From contig OY755038.1 of the NCBI GenBank assembly GCA_963576565.1, forward strand, positions 202,651,013 through 202,715,012: a stretch of 64,000 nucleotides of DNA. Reading direction: 5' to 3'. The translations under genes and the position numbers were made by a program. Position 1 is the stretch's first letter. Every line of letters begins with the position of its first letter. Of the stretch, positions 47,071 to 57,210 are shown piece after piece. The notes below the pieces were generated by a model. That model saw only the letters and a program-made list of their open reading frames with translations, did no database searches and was not told where the DNA came from. Source of the DNA: Aspidapion aeneum. Lineage: Eukaryota; Arthropoda; Insecta; Coleoptera; Brentidae.

Positions 47071-47862
47071 TATATGGATATATACACTCAAAACTTTCCT
47101 AGATTCCAGTCAATTTTTAGGATAATGGCGCAATTTGGCAACAAAGCGGGTTCTTTTCTAAGTTTGTATTAAATCATATATAGAAGGGTGCATTTCCAAA
47201 TAGTTCATATCATTGATTGCGAATTTCCTGTAAGGCTGGGCTTGTGAAATTTTAGGAATTTCTAAATAGTTTTCTTTATTGATTTAACTTAACTTAAGTT
47301 TAGGTACGAATTAATTATTTAAGTAATTGGTAATAAACAGAAATATTAATTAAAACCACAACAGGAATAAATTTAAAACTAATGCGTTAGTTGGATTATT
47401 AAACACATTTACTCAAAAAAATACTGCTTAAACTGTCACATTGAGAACCTTTTTTTGGGCCAGAATGACCAGCAACAGACTCCGAATATAAACGACAGTT
47501 CAGAGATAGCCTGATATGTTCTTATTTAAAATAAGTATGTAAGGTTTTTAATTTCTTTACAGGGAATTTTTCACAAAAATTGTTGGCAACACTGAGTTGA
47601 CTCACTTATCTTGGCTAGTCTGATAAGCTAAAAAATTTTTAATTAGATTTTAAGCTTTAGATGAATAAATGCTATTTGAATTTGAATTGAATTTGATTTA
47701 TGAGGCGAGAACCCACTGATTTCAGTACCCACATAACGAGTCGGAAAAACCCAAGTTGTTGACAAAAATATTCGGAATTCTTAGATCGATATCAGTTCAC
47801 CTTGTTAAATTATTTTCATTCATCCCTTATCATACCTACCAGGTCAAAACCCCCAATCAATG
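47071..47862. other. No gene recognised
   Basis: AT-rich sequence upstream of the LTR element. No coding or repeats were supported. Confidence 0.5.
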
Positions 47863-47866
47863 CGCG

Positions 47867-48083
47867 AGTAATATCCCTGGAATAATAACATCTCATCTTG
47901 TTTGTAATAACAAATATATTGCTGACGCCGTACATTGAAGTTTATATATGCACCCAAATGGTCTAATTAGGCATCATTATACTTTTACAAGTTGTATTGG
48001 TCACTTTAGTTATAAGTATTTTTTGTAGTCTTTTCAAATAAAAAGTTTTTTAAAAGCTACGTCACCGGACTTCGTATTTAATT
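47867..48083 (+). repeat. 5' LTR
   Basis: 217 bp, AGTAAT...TTAATT. An AATAAA polyadenylation signal lies at 48037-48042. No good TATA box is visible, as is common in this group; TCACTTTAGT at 48001 is a possible initiator. It differs from the 3' LTR only at 48070. Confidence 0.95.
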
Positions 48084-48100
48084 GGCGCTGCGAACAGGAT
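48083..48100 (+). promoter_or_regulatory. Primer-binding site
   Basis: TGGCGCTGCGAACAGGAT begins at the last LTR base. The TGG start pairs with a tRNA CCA end, and the TGGCGC beginning is usual in errantiviruses, which mostly use tRNA-Ser or tRNA-Lys. I cannot match the remaining bases to a particular tRNA with confidence. Confidence 0.8.
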
Positions 48101-48432
48101 AGTGCGATTTCGTCCTTTATCGGTTTTCCGTTGTACGAAAGTGACTTTTAAGTCTTAGTGCGCTATTCAAACCGAACTTTACGTCCCGTACGAATTGTGA
48201 ACTTTTTCTTAAAAGAAAATACCTTTTACGACGTCGAACGTAAAGAAGTGTTGTGGAATAAAGCCTGGAGTTGAAGCTAGTGACGTCTACCGTGTTGTAT
48301 GAGTCCCGCCGAAGCCAAAAGCCTAACCAACGACACATCCCTACTGAGCCCGGTGTCATAGGCAGAAAAGCTAAAGTCAACCCCCATTTATAGGATTCCT
48401 TTTGGTGGCGTAACCTCTACAGAACAAGCCTT

Positions 48433-48461
48433 ATGGATTTATCCTCGATTGTTATGTAAGT
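48433..48461 (+). promoter_or_regulatory. Leader mini-exon start and splice donor for env mRNA
   Basis: An ATG at 48433 opens seven full codons plus two bases before a strong donor GTAAGT (48456-48461). Unspliced, this mini-frame ends at once in TAA (48457-48459), upstream of gag. Spliced to the acceptor at 52418/52419 it stays in frame with env and adds a hydrophobic start. Errantivirus env is known to be made from a spliced mRNA, so the role is well founded, but the exact sites are inferred from sequence. Confidence 0.65.
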
Positions 48462-48477
48462 TTTTTTGACTTTCTTG

Positions 48478-50109
48478 ATGCCTAGGCGATTAAAGAATAT
48501 TTTAGAAAAGAACAAAACAAAACTAGGATTAGGAGCAGAAAATAAGAAAGAAAACGTTAAAACTGAAATTGAAAACTATCTAGCAAGTTTGAAGAAACCG
48601 TCTTTAAATTTAAATTTTGAGCAAATAAGTAGTTTGCAAAGTAGTTTAAGAAATTTAAGTGGTCAGTCGACATCGAGACTAGACACTCAACAGCAATTAG
48701 AAAGTATAGAAGAAAATACTGAAAATAATTTAGAAAATAGATTTTTAGAAAATTTTGATTCTTTAAATTTTGCAAATTTAAACACTAGTTTTAACAGTAG
48801 TTTAAGTAGCGTTAGTAGTAACCAATTAGATAACACTTTACAAAACGAAGAACTTTCTAACACAATGGAAAATCTTAAATTTTACACGTCATTGTTGCCC
48901 ACATTTGATGGCAGTCAATCCCATTTAGAAAGTTTTTTGATTTCTGTACAAGAATTTTATGAACTTTATTTTGGTAATTCTATTGAGCAACAAAAATTGG
49001 TCCTGTCTGCCATAAAATCGAAACTGGTAGGCAAAGCTCAAAATTTTCTATTAGAAAGGCCAGATTTAAATACTTTTGAAAAAATTAAGTTAGCTTTAAG
49101 ACAAAAATTTGGTGATCCAATTAATCACGAAATTTTGATGCAAGAACTTCAGTACATTAAAATTGACGCAAACGAAGACATTTTGCAGTTTATCGATAGA
49201 CTTAAGGCCTTTTGCCAAAGAATTTTTGGAAAAATTCAATGTGAAGTAGCAGATAACGCACAAAAGTTACTGCTTATATCTCAAGTAGAAAAAGTATCTG
49301 TTTTAATTTTGACCGCAAACTCCCCAGACTCTTTAAAAACGCTTCTTATGCTTAAAACTCCTGCAACTTTAGACGAAGCCTACAAGGACGTCATGAGTAA
49401 TAACATAGTAGAAGCGCAAGTCAATTTTACAAGTAATAACTCGAACTTGCACAAAGGAAATAATTCATTTTTAAAACCCAACAATAACTTTAGACAAAAC
49501 CAAAATTTTAATCGCAACCCCCAAACTAATCAAATAAGACCAAAACCACCCCAACAACGTTTTAACCCGTTTATGCAACCTTTTTCGAACCCTCAGTTTA
49601 CCAGACAATTTAATTTTAATCCACCTTTTAACTCTCAATTTAGACAACCTAACTTTAATTTTAATCAACCTAGACCTTTTCAAAATCAACCTCAAAATTT
49701 TCAAAATTTTGGAAGACCAACTAACGCCTTCGCCCCACAAAATAAACCCATTTTAGACAAGCCAACCCCTATGTCGACATCAACAATTGGTCCGTCAAGG
49801 CAACACTATCAAAGACCCCCATACAATCGACCTTCAGGAATTTTTAAACCCTCAGGATTTTTGACAAATGTAGAAACATACCCAGAACAAACTTACGAAC
49901 AAAACTACGAACAAACCTACGAACAAACCTGTGAAAATCAAACTTACAATAATTATAGTGAAGAAAACCCTGACTATTTTTACGATCCTCATTTTTATAA
50001 CGAAGAACCCACTAGCCAACAAGAAAACTGCTCTTACGAACATAATTTACAAACAAACGCCGCAAGCGAAAATTTTCAGGAAACAGCCTTGGATCCCCCG
50101 TCGACTTAA
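48478..50109 (+). CDS. gag: Gag-like structural polyprotein
   Basis: A 543-residue open frame starts at the first ATG (48478); the open frame extends four codons upstream only through a non-ATG codon. Residues 1-135 are polar and Asn/Ser/Leu-rich with coiled-coil-like stretches. About 136-330 resemble the errantivirus capsid region (LPTFDGSQSHLESFL, then LRQKFGDPINHEILMQELQY and ILQFIDRLKAFCQRI). About 335-470 are rich in Asn, Gln, Phe, Pro and Arg with no CCHC zinc knuckle, as usual in this group, and probably bind RNA. The last 70 residues include a short YEQTYEQ repeat and are acidic. The role is assembly of the cytoplasmic particle that packages element RNA. The frame is intact, with no internal stop, and overlaps pol in the -1 frame. 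It is A-rich in codon use like the rest of the element. Confidence 0.9.
   Translation: MPRRLKNILEKNKTKLGLGAENKKENVKTEIENYLASLKKPSLNLNFEQISSLQSSLRNLSGQSTSRLDTQQQLESIEENTENNLENRFLENFDSLNFANLNTSFNSSLSSVSSNQLDNTLQNEELSNTMENLKFYTSLLPTFDGSQSHLESFLISVQEFYELYFGNSIEQQKLVLSAIKSKLVGKAQNFLLERPDLNTFEKIKLALRQKFGDPINHEILMQELQYIKIDANEDILQFIDRLKAFCQRIFGKIQCEVADNAQKLLLISQVEKVSVLILTANSPDSLKTLLMLKTPATLDEAYKDVMSNNIVEAQVNFTSNNSNLHKGNNSFLKPNNNFRQNQNFNRNPQTNQIRPKPPQQRFNPFMQPFSNPQFTRQFNFNPPFNSQFRQPNFNFNQPRPFQNQPQNFQNFGRPTNAFAPQNKPILDKPTPMSTSTIGPSRQHYQRPPYNRPSGIFKPSGFLTNVETYPEQTYEQNYEQTYEQTCENQTYNNYSEENPDYFYDPHFYNEEPTSQQENCSYEHNLQTNAASENFQETALDPPST
50070..50076 (+). promoter_or_regulatory. Probable -1 ribosomal frameshift site
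   Basis: AAATTTT lies in gag phase as A-AAT-TTT, a valid X-XXY-YYZ slippery heptamer, inside the 64-base gag/pol overlap (50046-50109). Slipping back one base enters the pol frame upstream of the protease. A downstream RNA structure was not evaluated. Confidence 0.65.
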
Positions 50110-51812
50110 ATAACGTTGCCCGACAAATCGAACTACCATATTTTTATTTACCAAAAACGCAAATAACAATTCTTATCGATTCAGGAGCCTCAGACTCTAT
50201 AATCTCCCCAAAAATAGCCAAAATGTACCCCAATAATCTATTTTTTGAACCCTTTGAAGTAACCAGCTGCAGAAACACATATAAAGAAAATAATAATTTA
50301 AAAATAAATTTATTACAAGAACTAGGAATAAACGAAAATATTAAAATGCGTGTTGTAAACTGGCATAAAGACTTTGACGCATTAATAGGCTTAAGAGACC
50401 TTGAAAAGTTAAAGGGTATGCTCGATTTAAAAAATAGTATATTAACTTTAAATAAAAATGTAAAAATTCCTCTTTCTATTGCTTATAATAACCCTGTTAA
50501 GCAGCCAATCCAAAATTATCAAGTAAACTACCAAAAAGATATTGAACTCACACCCTCTTTTAGCTTCAAAGAACAATACATTCCTAACTGTCCAGTAACA
50601 GTTAAAGAATTTTGTAAAATCCCCTATCCAAGTCCAAACGTTAACATTAACTTTCACCAACAAATAAAAGTAATCCCACAAGAAAGATTTAAGAAACAAC
50701 CTATTCAATATTTTCACCCTGAAACACAATTAAAATCAGACTACATCATAACACCGGAAGGTACTGAACCAAATTTAATAAAAATCGACTGCATTCAACG
50801 GTACTTAATTCCAGAAACTCAAAAAGATACAAATTACGAAAAAGAAAATGTAAATGTCGTTGCTAACGCCCTCTTGAAGATAAATTTTAACATACATGAA
50901 ATAAATAAAGCCAATGCACCCACCGTGCGTAACTCTGTTACCAACTTAACCGATTTTAATCTCACGGAACACGTAATTAACGAGCAATACAAAGAACCCC
51001 AAGCTAATGTAACCGTACTCAATGAAAAATTAAAACCGCCAAAAATGAATTTAGAGTATTTTGTGCCCCTCCAAAATGACGCCCGAGACAACGCCTCTGA
51101 CGTCACTATTCACTCAAATAATGAGACACAAAGAAAACATTTATCTACATCCGAACTGCCCCTTAATTATACAACCAATCGATTGGTTATTAATTATGGA
51201 CAACAATATAAACATTTTTTCTCTAAACCATTTAATAGAAATCATAATTTTGTGACAATAAATGAAAAACAACAAGAGCACATTCTTAAAATTCTAAAAG
51301 AGATAGTGAAACCTGACTCTCTATTTACTATTTACATTCCAAACAATGAACTTAAACTAGAATTTCAGAAAGTAGTTAACTCTATTTTTAACCCATGTGC
51401 AAAACTCATATTTTCGACTAAATACCTAATTGACGTGATAAACGCAGAAAAACAAAAAGAATTAATATTAAAATACTATGGACCTAATCATAAAAACAAA
51501 ACAGAGATCTTCAATGAAATAAAACAAAAATATTACTGGCCCAAACTAAGAGAATCGATTACCATCTTCATAAACAACTTTAAAATATGTCTTCAAAACT
51601 CATATAAAAAGCATTCTTATAAAATTGCTTATAAAGGACCCCTTTTAGATGAAAAACCATTTAAAACATTTGTATCATTTAGACATCTTTCAATTTATAA
51701 ACTGTCAATTTTGAACTTAAATAGATTTGTTTCAAAATACACAAAAAATTTTATAACGATTTTTGAAAACCACTTTTCTTATAAGAACACAAAAAAAATA
51801 AACAAAAGATAA
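50077..51812 (+). pseudogene. pol: Pol remnant: protease kept, RT/RNase H deleted, integrase start decayed
   Basis: The frame is open from 50046 to the stop at 51810-51812 (about 578 codons after the frameshift site; full pol is about 1000-1100). In order it has an aspartic protease with an intact DSGAS active site (50178 on) and ALIGLRDL; an unrecognised stretch; a piece of the RT thumb (TPEGTEPNLIKIDCIQRYLI, about 50753); and, directly after it, the tail of RNase H (NVVANALLKINFN). The RT palm with its Asp-Asp box and most of RNase H are absent. Near the end is an integrase zinc-binding region (YGPNHKNK ... KYYWPKLRE ... NFKIC) that lacks one of the two histidines and one of the two cysteines. 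The start of the catalytic core has lost its acidic residue. Losses are large, yet the frame stays open. Confidence 0.85.
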
Positions 51813-52013
51813 TAAAATAAACAATAAAATAAAAATAAAAAAAAAAGATAACAAAATTGATAACAACCTTTTAAAATATTTATGTCAAATATTCTGCAAC
51901 GAACAACTTTCTCTAGACTACACATTTTGAATATTTAAGAAATTTAAAAATTTAAACATCTTGAAGAAACTTCTCAAAATATTATGACGTCAGCCATACT
52001 AATATATACTTAA
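51813..52013 (+). pseudogene. Decayed integrase core region
   Basis: A very A-rich stretch with stops in all frames, including TAA at 52011 in pol phase. It lies where the integrase catalytic domain should be. Only loose hints of integrase text remain (from about 51960), so most of the D,D-35-E core is deleted. Confidence 0.6.
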
Positions 52014-52478
52014 TCAGAGAGTACACTCTATTACCGATCATTTTTAATTTTCAATTTTATACAGCCTTATGTGAACAAACCAAACATAAATAACGACCTC
52101 ACTCTTTTTGAACAATATAATGAACAACGAAAGAAAGAACTAATACCTTTTCACGATCAAGTTTTCAAAAAAGCATATCAAAAACAGTTACACACCACAC
52201 AAAAACAAAATAAAAACACCGAAGAGCCCCCTCAAATTCAAAAAGATCAAACTATCTTTAGAAAAAACACCCTTCGAAATAAAATGAACCCCCAATTTAT
52301 CCCTACCAAAGTAACTAACGTCAATAAAAATGTTATAACTGGTATCTCAAAAACTAAACCAATTAACACACATGTCAGAAAAATAAAAAGACTCAGAAAA
52401 AAACCTAAATCATTCCAGGTTCCTGATCCTGTCCCTCCTGACATTGACGAACCTCAACCAGGCCCTTCAGGTCAATAG
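52014..52478 (+). pseudogene. Integrase C-terminal remnant, in pol phase
   Basis: Reopening in the same phase as pol, 155 codons read from about SESTLYY through PNINNDLTLFEQYNEQRKKE, then TKVTNVNKNVITGISK and RKIKRLRKK, to an acidic-proline end (VPDPVPPDIDEPQPGPSG). The order fits the end of integrase and its C-terminal DNA-binding domain in insect errantiviruses. It could be mistaken for a separate small gene, but no ATG begins it, the phase equals that of pol, and the env frame overlaps its last 60 bases in another phase. The call of integrase C-terminus is inference from layout and wording. Confidence 0.6.
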
Positions 52479-53991
52479 ATTGGACAATAATGGATTCTAC
52501 ACCGAAGAAATCTCTCCTTCTTTAGTTGTAAGCCATTATCATACTATGTACATACCTTTTAATATGACAAAAATTAAAACGTCTCTAAGCCAACTTTTTA
52601 CTACTAATTCCCTATTTTTATCCCCTTTAGTCAATCAAGTTAATAATACTTTATTAAAAATACAATTTCAATTCCTTGAATCATGCTTAAACGATACGTA
52701 CAATACTTATGAAAAACTAAATTCTTTAGAAAACAATGAACTTAGAAAGAAACGTGGTTTATTCAACCTACTGGGAAGCGGTATTAAATTTGTCACAGGA
52801 AACCTAGATAATACCGACCTAGACACAATAACGCAGAACTTACAAATACTGAAACAAAATCAAATTAACACGATGCACAAGATAAATGACCTTAGTTCAT
52901 TTGCCGGGAATATTATAAACAAATTCCAGGAAAATGTAAACATTATAAATAAAAACGCAAAATGCATTCGCTTCGAAATTTTAAAATTGAATAATGAAAT
53001 CACGTTATTACTCAGTATGCAAAACCAAATTTTACAAATCTCAAAACTAAACAAATTTTTGGAAAAAATGCTGAGAATGATATCTTTTGCGCATCTGCAA
53101 ACTTTAGATTTAGAAATTTTGAATGTCAATGAAATTAGGGAAATTTGGCAATATTTGACAGCTCATTATCCAAAAAATTCTCTATGGCCACTAAAACACC
53201 TGTCAGAATTAACTCTTATATGTAAAACTGGCCTTATTCTGTTAAAAGATATGTCAATCATTGTAGTGAAAATACCAATCTTTGAAAAATATTCTTGTAG
53301 TCTTAAGATAGTTTATCCAATACCTAATAATGAATCAAAAATATTAATTAGCCCCAGTAAATACTATTGTAACAATTTATGGTATCAGCAATGCTCTGAA
53401 ATTAACTCAAATTGGATTTGTTTCAACCCCATTGCATATAGTTGCCTTTTACCAAAAAATTGCCCTTTCGCCACAGTAAAAAAAAATAATTTTCAAATTC
53501 ACACTTTAACTTATAAAAGTGGTCTACTTTTCTGTACAAAAAACACCGAAACAATTTACGAAAATTGCTTCCAGTTTCAGAAAACCACACTTCAAAACTG
53601 TTATCTTATTAACAGCCAGTGTGACATAATAATTAATCAAAATAAATATTCATTATCAATAAATAACATTTCTGTTTCATTGCCAGATATAATAAAGCTT
53701 CCTGAAACAAACTTGTCTATCAATTTGCAGATAAGACATTTAGAAAACCCGCAAAAAATGCAGGAAGACCTTTTGGATCCTTTAGTCCTACAGGAACTTA
53801 ATTTTGAAAGCCAAAATTACATTATCTTAACTTTATGTTTGGCAGTAATCTTGATATTTATTTTTATTTTCTATTTTTGGCGAAAACAAAAAACCTCAAA
53901 GACAAAAAATATTCCCTTAAGGGTTCTCCAAAAACTCATCAACGAGGACGTTGACGAAACTAAGGGTGGAGGAGTAATATCCCTGGAATAA
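52419..53991 (+). CDS. env: Env: baculovirus F-like fusion glycoprotein, expressed by splicing
   Basis: The open frame runs from an AG|G splice acceptor (after 52418) to the stop inside the 3' LTR (53989-53991). It has no ATG until 52546, so initiation must come from the leader mini-exon (ATG 48433). That exon, together with the first codons after the acceptor, gives a hydrophobic secretion signal. Features in order are a cleavage site RKKR (about 52750) followed by a GLFNLLGSG-type fusion peptide, a long heptad-like helical region (about 52810-53060), a cysteine-rich ectodomain with several Asn-X-Ser/Thr sites, a membrane anchor (about 53820-53880) and a basic cytoplasmic tail. This is the layout of insect errantivirus Env, which derives from baculovirus F proteins and mediates membrane fusion. 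The frame is intact. Confidence 0.88.
53962..53972 (+). promoter_or_regulatory. Polypurine tract
   Basis: AAGGGTGGAGG lies directly against the 3' LTR, where plus-strand DNA synthesis is primed. It is also coding sequence of env, as is usual in the group. Confidence 0.9.
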
Positions 53992-54189
53992 TAACATCTC
54001 ATCTTGTTTGTAATAACAAATATATTGCTGACGCCGTACATTGAAGTTTATATATGCACCCAAATGGTCTAATTAGGCATCATTATACTTTTACAAGTTG
54101 TATTGGTCACTTTAGTTATAAGTATTTTTTGTAGTCTTTTCAAATAAAAAGTTTTTTAAAAGCTACGTCACCGGAATTCGTATTTAATT
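53973..54189 (+). repeat. 3' LTR
   Basis: 217 bp, identical to the 5' LTR except A at 54176. AATAAA at 54143-54148. The first 19 bases encode the end of env. Confidence 0.95.
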
Positions 54190-54193
54190 CGCG

Positions 54194-55060
54194 AATAGGT
54201 TTGAACCACAGAAAATAAAGAAGGATGAGCCGACAGTAAATTGTTGTCAAGTTGTCTTAAGTTTGTATCCCTAAAAATTTTATTTTCGACATTATTCATA
54301 AATACTAGTGTACCTGGAAGGTAAAAATATCTTTAAACCTCAGATAAATCTAACGAAATAATTTTTAATTATAATAATTGCTGCATCGGATGTTCGATTC
54401 AAATCTCTAAAGTTTTGTATCCAAGATAATCAAGTTTTTTCTTCCCGGTTCCGAAATGATTGAGACCGTATTACACATTGACCCAAGGCTTACCCCTTCT
54501 GTTAATGTTAAAGTATACCGATAAAAGTAATAACAAACGATATCTCGACTTTCATTGCAGTTGCAAAGGAGAATAATAACAAATTTCTTAATTAATCCTA
54601 TTAACATCAAAGCAACCAACGCAACGGACGGGAATGTTATTGTTTGCTGTTTGTTTATTATAAATGACCACATAGAGTAGGTTTAATTACCAATTACGTC
54701 TAGTTTATAGTTTAAGTTAATAAGGGGGTAATGGTAGTTATCCTAATCAGTGTGCGCGGTTATGTTTTCCCGCACGCGGAACCAGTTAAACGAATGACGC
54801 GAAGCGGAGTTCGGATAAGCTTTAAGTGCGGAAAAATTATCTTGCGCACTTGTCAGGAATAATATTATTTCTTCGAGCATGCCGAAAACATAAAATCCGA
54901 TATAACTGAGTTGACTGTGTGTGTAGTACGCTTACCAAGATACGAACCCTGAAGTGTTAACAAGACACCCGTTTCCTATATATGCTAAATAGAATGACAT
55001 TAATAATTTTTATATAATTTTTCAAAAGGTAAGCATAAGAGAAAATATGCGATAAACTTT
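54194..55060. repeat. AT-rich flank with one GTGCGG-type repeat
   Basis: No gene is recognised. Positions 54748-54870 (GTGTGCGCGG, GACGCGAAGCGGAGTTCGG, GTGCGGAAAA, TGCGCACTTGTC) are an inverted relative of the block at 1262-1370. Confidence 0.5.
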
Positions 55061-55069
55061 AGTGTAGAC

Positions 55070-55806
55070 AAGTAAATCTGAGGGAACGACAGTGCCTCGC
55101 CAAGTTCGCGCAATTGCTGTACCATCTTTTCTTGAAACATTTCAGCCCATATATCTAAAACTCTACTTCGAAATGAGCTAGGAATCTCAAACTTTGCATA
55201 ATCGTAGATCTTCATAGAATTAGTAGTTACGGAATTTCAACAAATGTCGAAATTGCCACTCACTCACTCACTCATGTATAGATGATCAAAGTTCCACTGT
55301 ACTTCCAGACATGCTATAAAGCTGAAATTTGACAGACTTATAGAAATTATGACCAAACACCTGGAAAAAATTTAATTTTAATTTAAATTTACTCCCCTCT
55401 CCTATACTTGTAAAGTTATGTAAAAGTAACATTGTTTACTTTCAGAAACGCTCGAGAGCTGAGTTTTGGAAGGCTGATAGATTAGGAACTATGATCAAAC
55501 CATGGGAAAAAATTTAAAAACCTCAACATTTTAAATAAGGCATTGCAAAAGTTTTAATATTCCGCATATTTTACTACTTTGAAAATTAAATATTATCCAA
55601 TTCCTTTAAAAAAGATGTGAAATCATAACAAAAACATTTCATGTAAAAAAAGCCAAGAACGCGAAAATGGCATTCCGTAAAAAGAATTGAGATAAAAGTA
55701 AAGCCAAGTTTTCCAATACAAATTTCAAAATAAAAGGTTCTTACTAGTTTGGAAATGTTTTTAAAACTTTAGCACTGTGCCTAAGAGTCATTTACAGCCG
55801 TAATAG
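55070..55806 (+). repeat. Dispersed repeat, copy 2 (partner at 6.22-6.83 kb)
   Basis: Same orientation and order of phrases as 6216-6830 (AGTGCCTCGCCAAG, TTACTCCCCTC, CATTTCATGTAAAAA, AAAGGTTCTTACTAGTTT). It has an extra piece near 55255-55320 with CACTCACTCACTCA. Its last 36 bases (55771-55806) are the reverse complement of the corresponding segment in copy 1. Confidence 0.7.
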
Positions 55807-56100
55807 TTTTTGTTATGATAACACTTTTAGTAGCATGCTTATTTAAACAGAGAGACACAAAACAACACCGTGTACAAATCGGATATCATAAAACGATAGA
55901 AAACGACTGTCTAATTTAAAGATTAATATTTAATTAAGTAATTATAAACGACGTCAACTTGTTTGTAATACTAAAGGATAACAGAAGAAATTGTGGTTTT
56001 ATCGTGTTTTTATGTCTATTGTAATTTAATGGAAAAAATATGTTGATTTAATAAATTATTAGTTTATTTTTAAAATTTATGGAATCAACATATTTTTTCG
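55807..56100. other. No gene recognised
   Basis: AT-rich. Positions about 56038-56095 form an imperfect inverted repeat (AAAAATATGTTGATT with AATCAACATATTTTTT). Confidence 0.5.
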
Positions 56101-56485
56101 TAATTATTTATGGGCAGCTTTGCCAATATATGGGCAGCGAAGCTCACACTAGGTGCTACATATATAGTGTATGTGTGAGCTAATATAACTAAAAACTGAA
56201 ATATATTTTATTCAACTCCAGACTCAATTTTTCAACCTTTCGTTTGATACGACACAAGCCATGTTTTGACTTTTGGAAATCTACCCCCAGCCTTTTATTT
56301 GCCTGTGGATTTTGTTTATTAGCTCACACATATACTATACTATAGTAGTGTGAGCTATGGTGATCCTAATTTTTTCGAGAAAAAAAAAGTTGCTCCGATT
56401 TCAAAAATTTTTATATATCTTTGCGTTTCAGATGATTTTGAAACTTTTTTGTTGCGCCGTCTGTCTGTCTGTCTGTCTGTCTGTA

Positions 56486-56528
<43 letters not shown>

Positions 56529-57210
56529 ATGTCTGTAACGACCAACGCGCATAACTCAAAAACCGCTTGGCCGATTTTAATGAAATTTGGTACCTAGGCT
56601 GGGTTTTGGGCCGAGATGGTCCCATTTAAAAATGAACAAAATCCACCGAGCACAAACCAAATAAAAGGGTGGGGGTTGATTTCAAAAATTAGAGTTTATG
56701 GAAAAATATGGCGTGTGTGACATCAAACGAAAGGTAATTGAGTCTGGAGTTCAACAAAAAACATTTTAATTTATTTAAAAAAAAAGGGTGGGGGTATATT
56801 TCAAAAATTAGAGTTTAAGTGAAAAAATGGCGTGTGTGATATCAAACGAAAGGTAATTGAGTCCGGAGTTTAACAAAATACATTTTAGTTTTTGTTTTTT
56901 TAAGGGTGGGGGTAGATTTCAAAAATTTGAGTTTAAGTGAAAACATGGCTTGTGTGGTATCAAACAAAAGGTAATTTAGTCCGGAGTTGAATAAAATATA
57001 TTTTAGTTTTTATTTATATTAGCTCACACGTACACTATAACTATAGTACCTAGTGTGAGCTTAGGGGCCCATATATTGGCAGAGTATTTTTAAATGAGAC
57101 TATCTCGACCCAAGACGTAGCCTAGGTACCAAATTTCATTTAAATCGGGCAAGCGGTTTTGGAGTTATGCGGGTTGGTCGTTACAGACAGACAGACAGAC
57201 AATTTCTCTA
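56101..57210. repeat. Inverted-repeat complex with CTGT microsatellite and 119-bp triplicate
   Basis: Three AGCTCACAC...GTGTGAGCT hairpins lie at about 56139-56182, 56320-56357 and 57021-57061. A (CTGT)n tract is at 56458-56537, with its complement (CAGA)n at 57184-57202. The phrases next to them (ACCGCTTGGCCGATTTTAATG against CATTTAAATCGGGCAAGCGG) are inverted copies. Between them a 119-bp unit (AAGGGTGGGGGT, GGCGTGTGTGA, CAAACGAAAGGTAATT) stands three times in tandem, starting at about 56664, 56783 and 56902. A fourth, inverted copy lies at about 56195-56300. Confidence 0.8.

Larger units (their letters stand above)
47863..54193 (+). mobile_element. Errantivirus-like endogenous LTR element, recent, pol-defective
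   Basis: Two 217-bp LTRs enclose gag, a pol remnant and env, bounded by a perfect 4-bp target duplication CGCG (47863-47866, 54190-54193). LTRs start AGTAAT and end TTAATT, the style of Ty3/gypsy errantiviruses, and the primer-binding site and purine tract are in place. The LTRs differ at one base (48070 C, 54176 A), so insertion is recent. The element is 6323 bp, shorter than the roughly 7-7.5 kb usual for the group, because of pol losses. It can probably not replicate alone, since reverse transcriptase, RNase H and the integrase core are missing or broken, but it carries the packaging and envelope genes. Confidence 0.95.

Noticed and set aside
48466..48477. Gag start four codons upstream of the ATG
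   Set aside because: The upstream codon is TTG; the first ATG at 48478 is the natural start and comes directly after the splice donor region.
49471..49740. Minus-strand frame of 89 codons in gag
   Set aside because: Antisense of the low-complexity Asn/Gln/Phe region; no similarity of its own.
52071..52478. Independent small gene before env
   Set aside because: It begins at GTG, shares the phase of pol, and its content and position fit the integrase C-terminus.
56350..56625. Overlapping 62-65-codon frames in both strands near 56.45 kb
   Set aside because: They are translations of the CTGT microsatellite.
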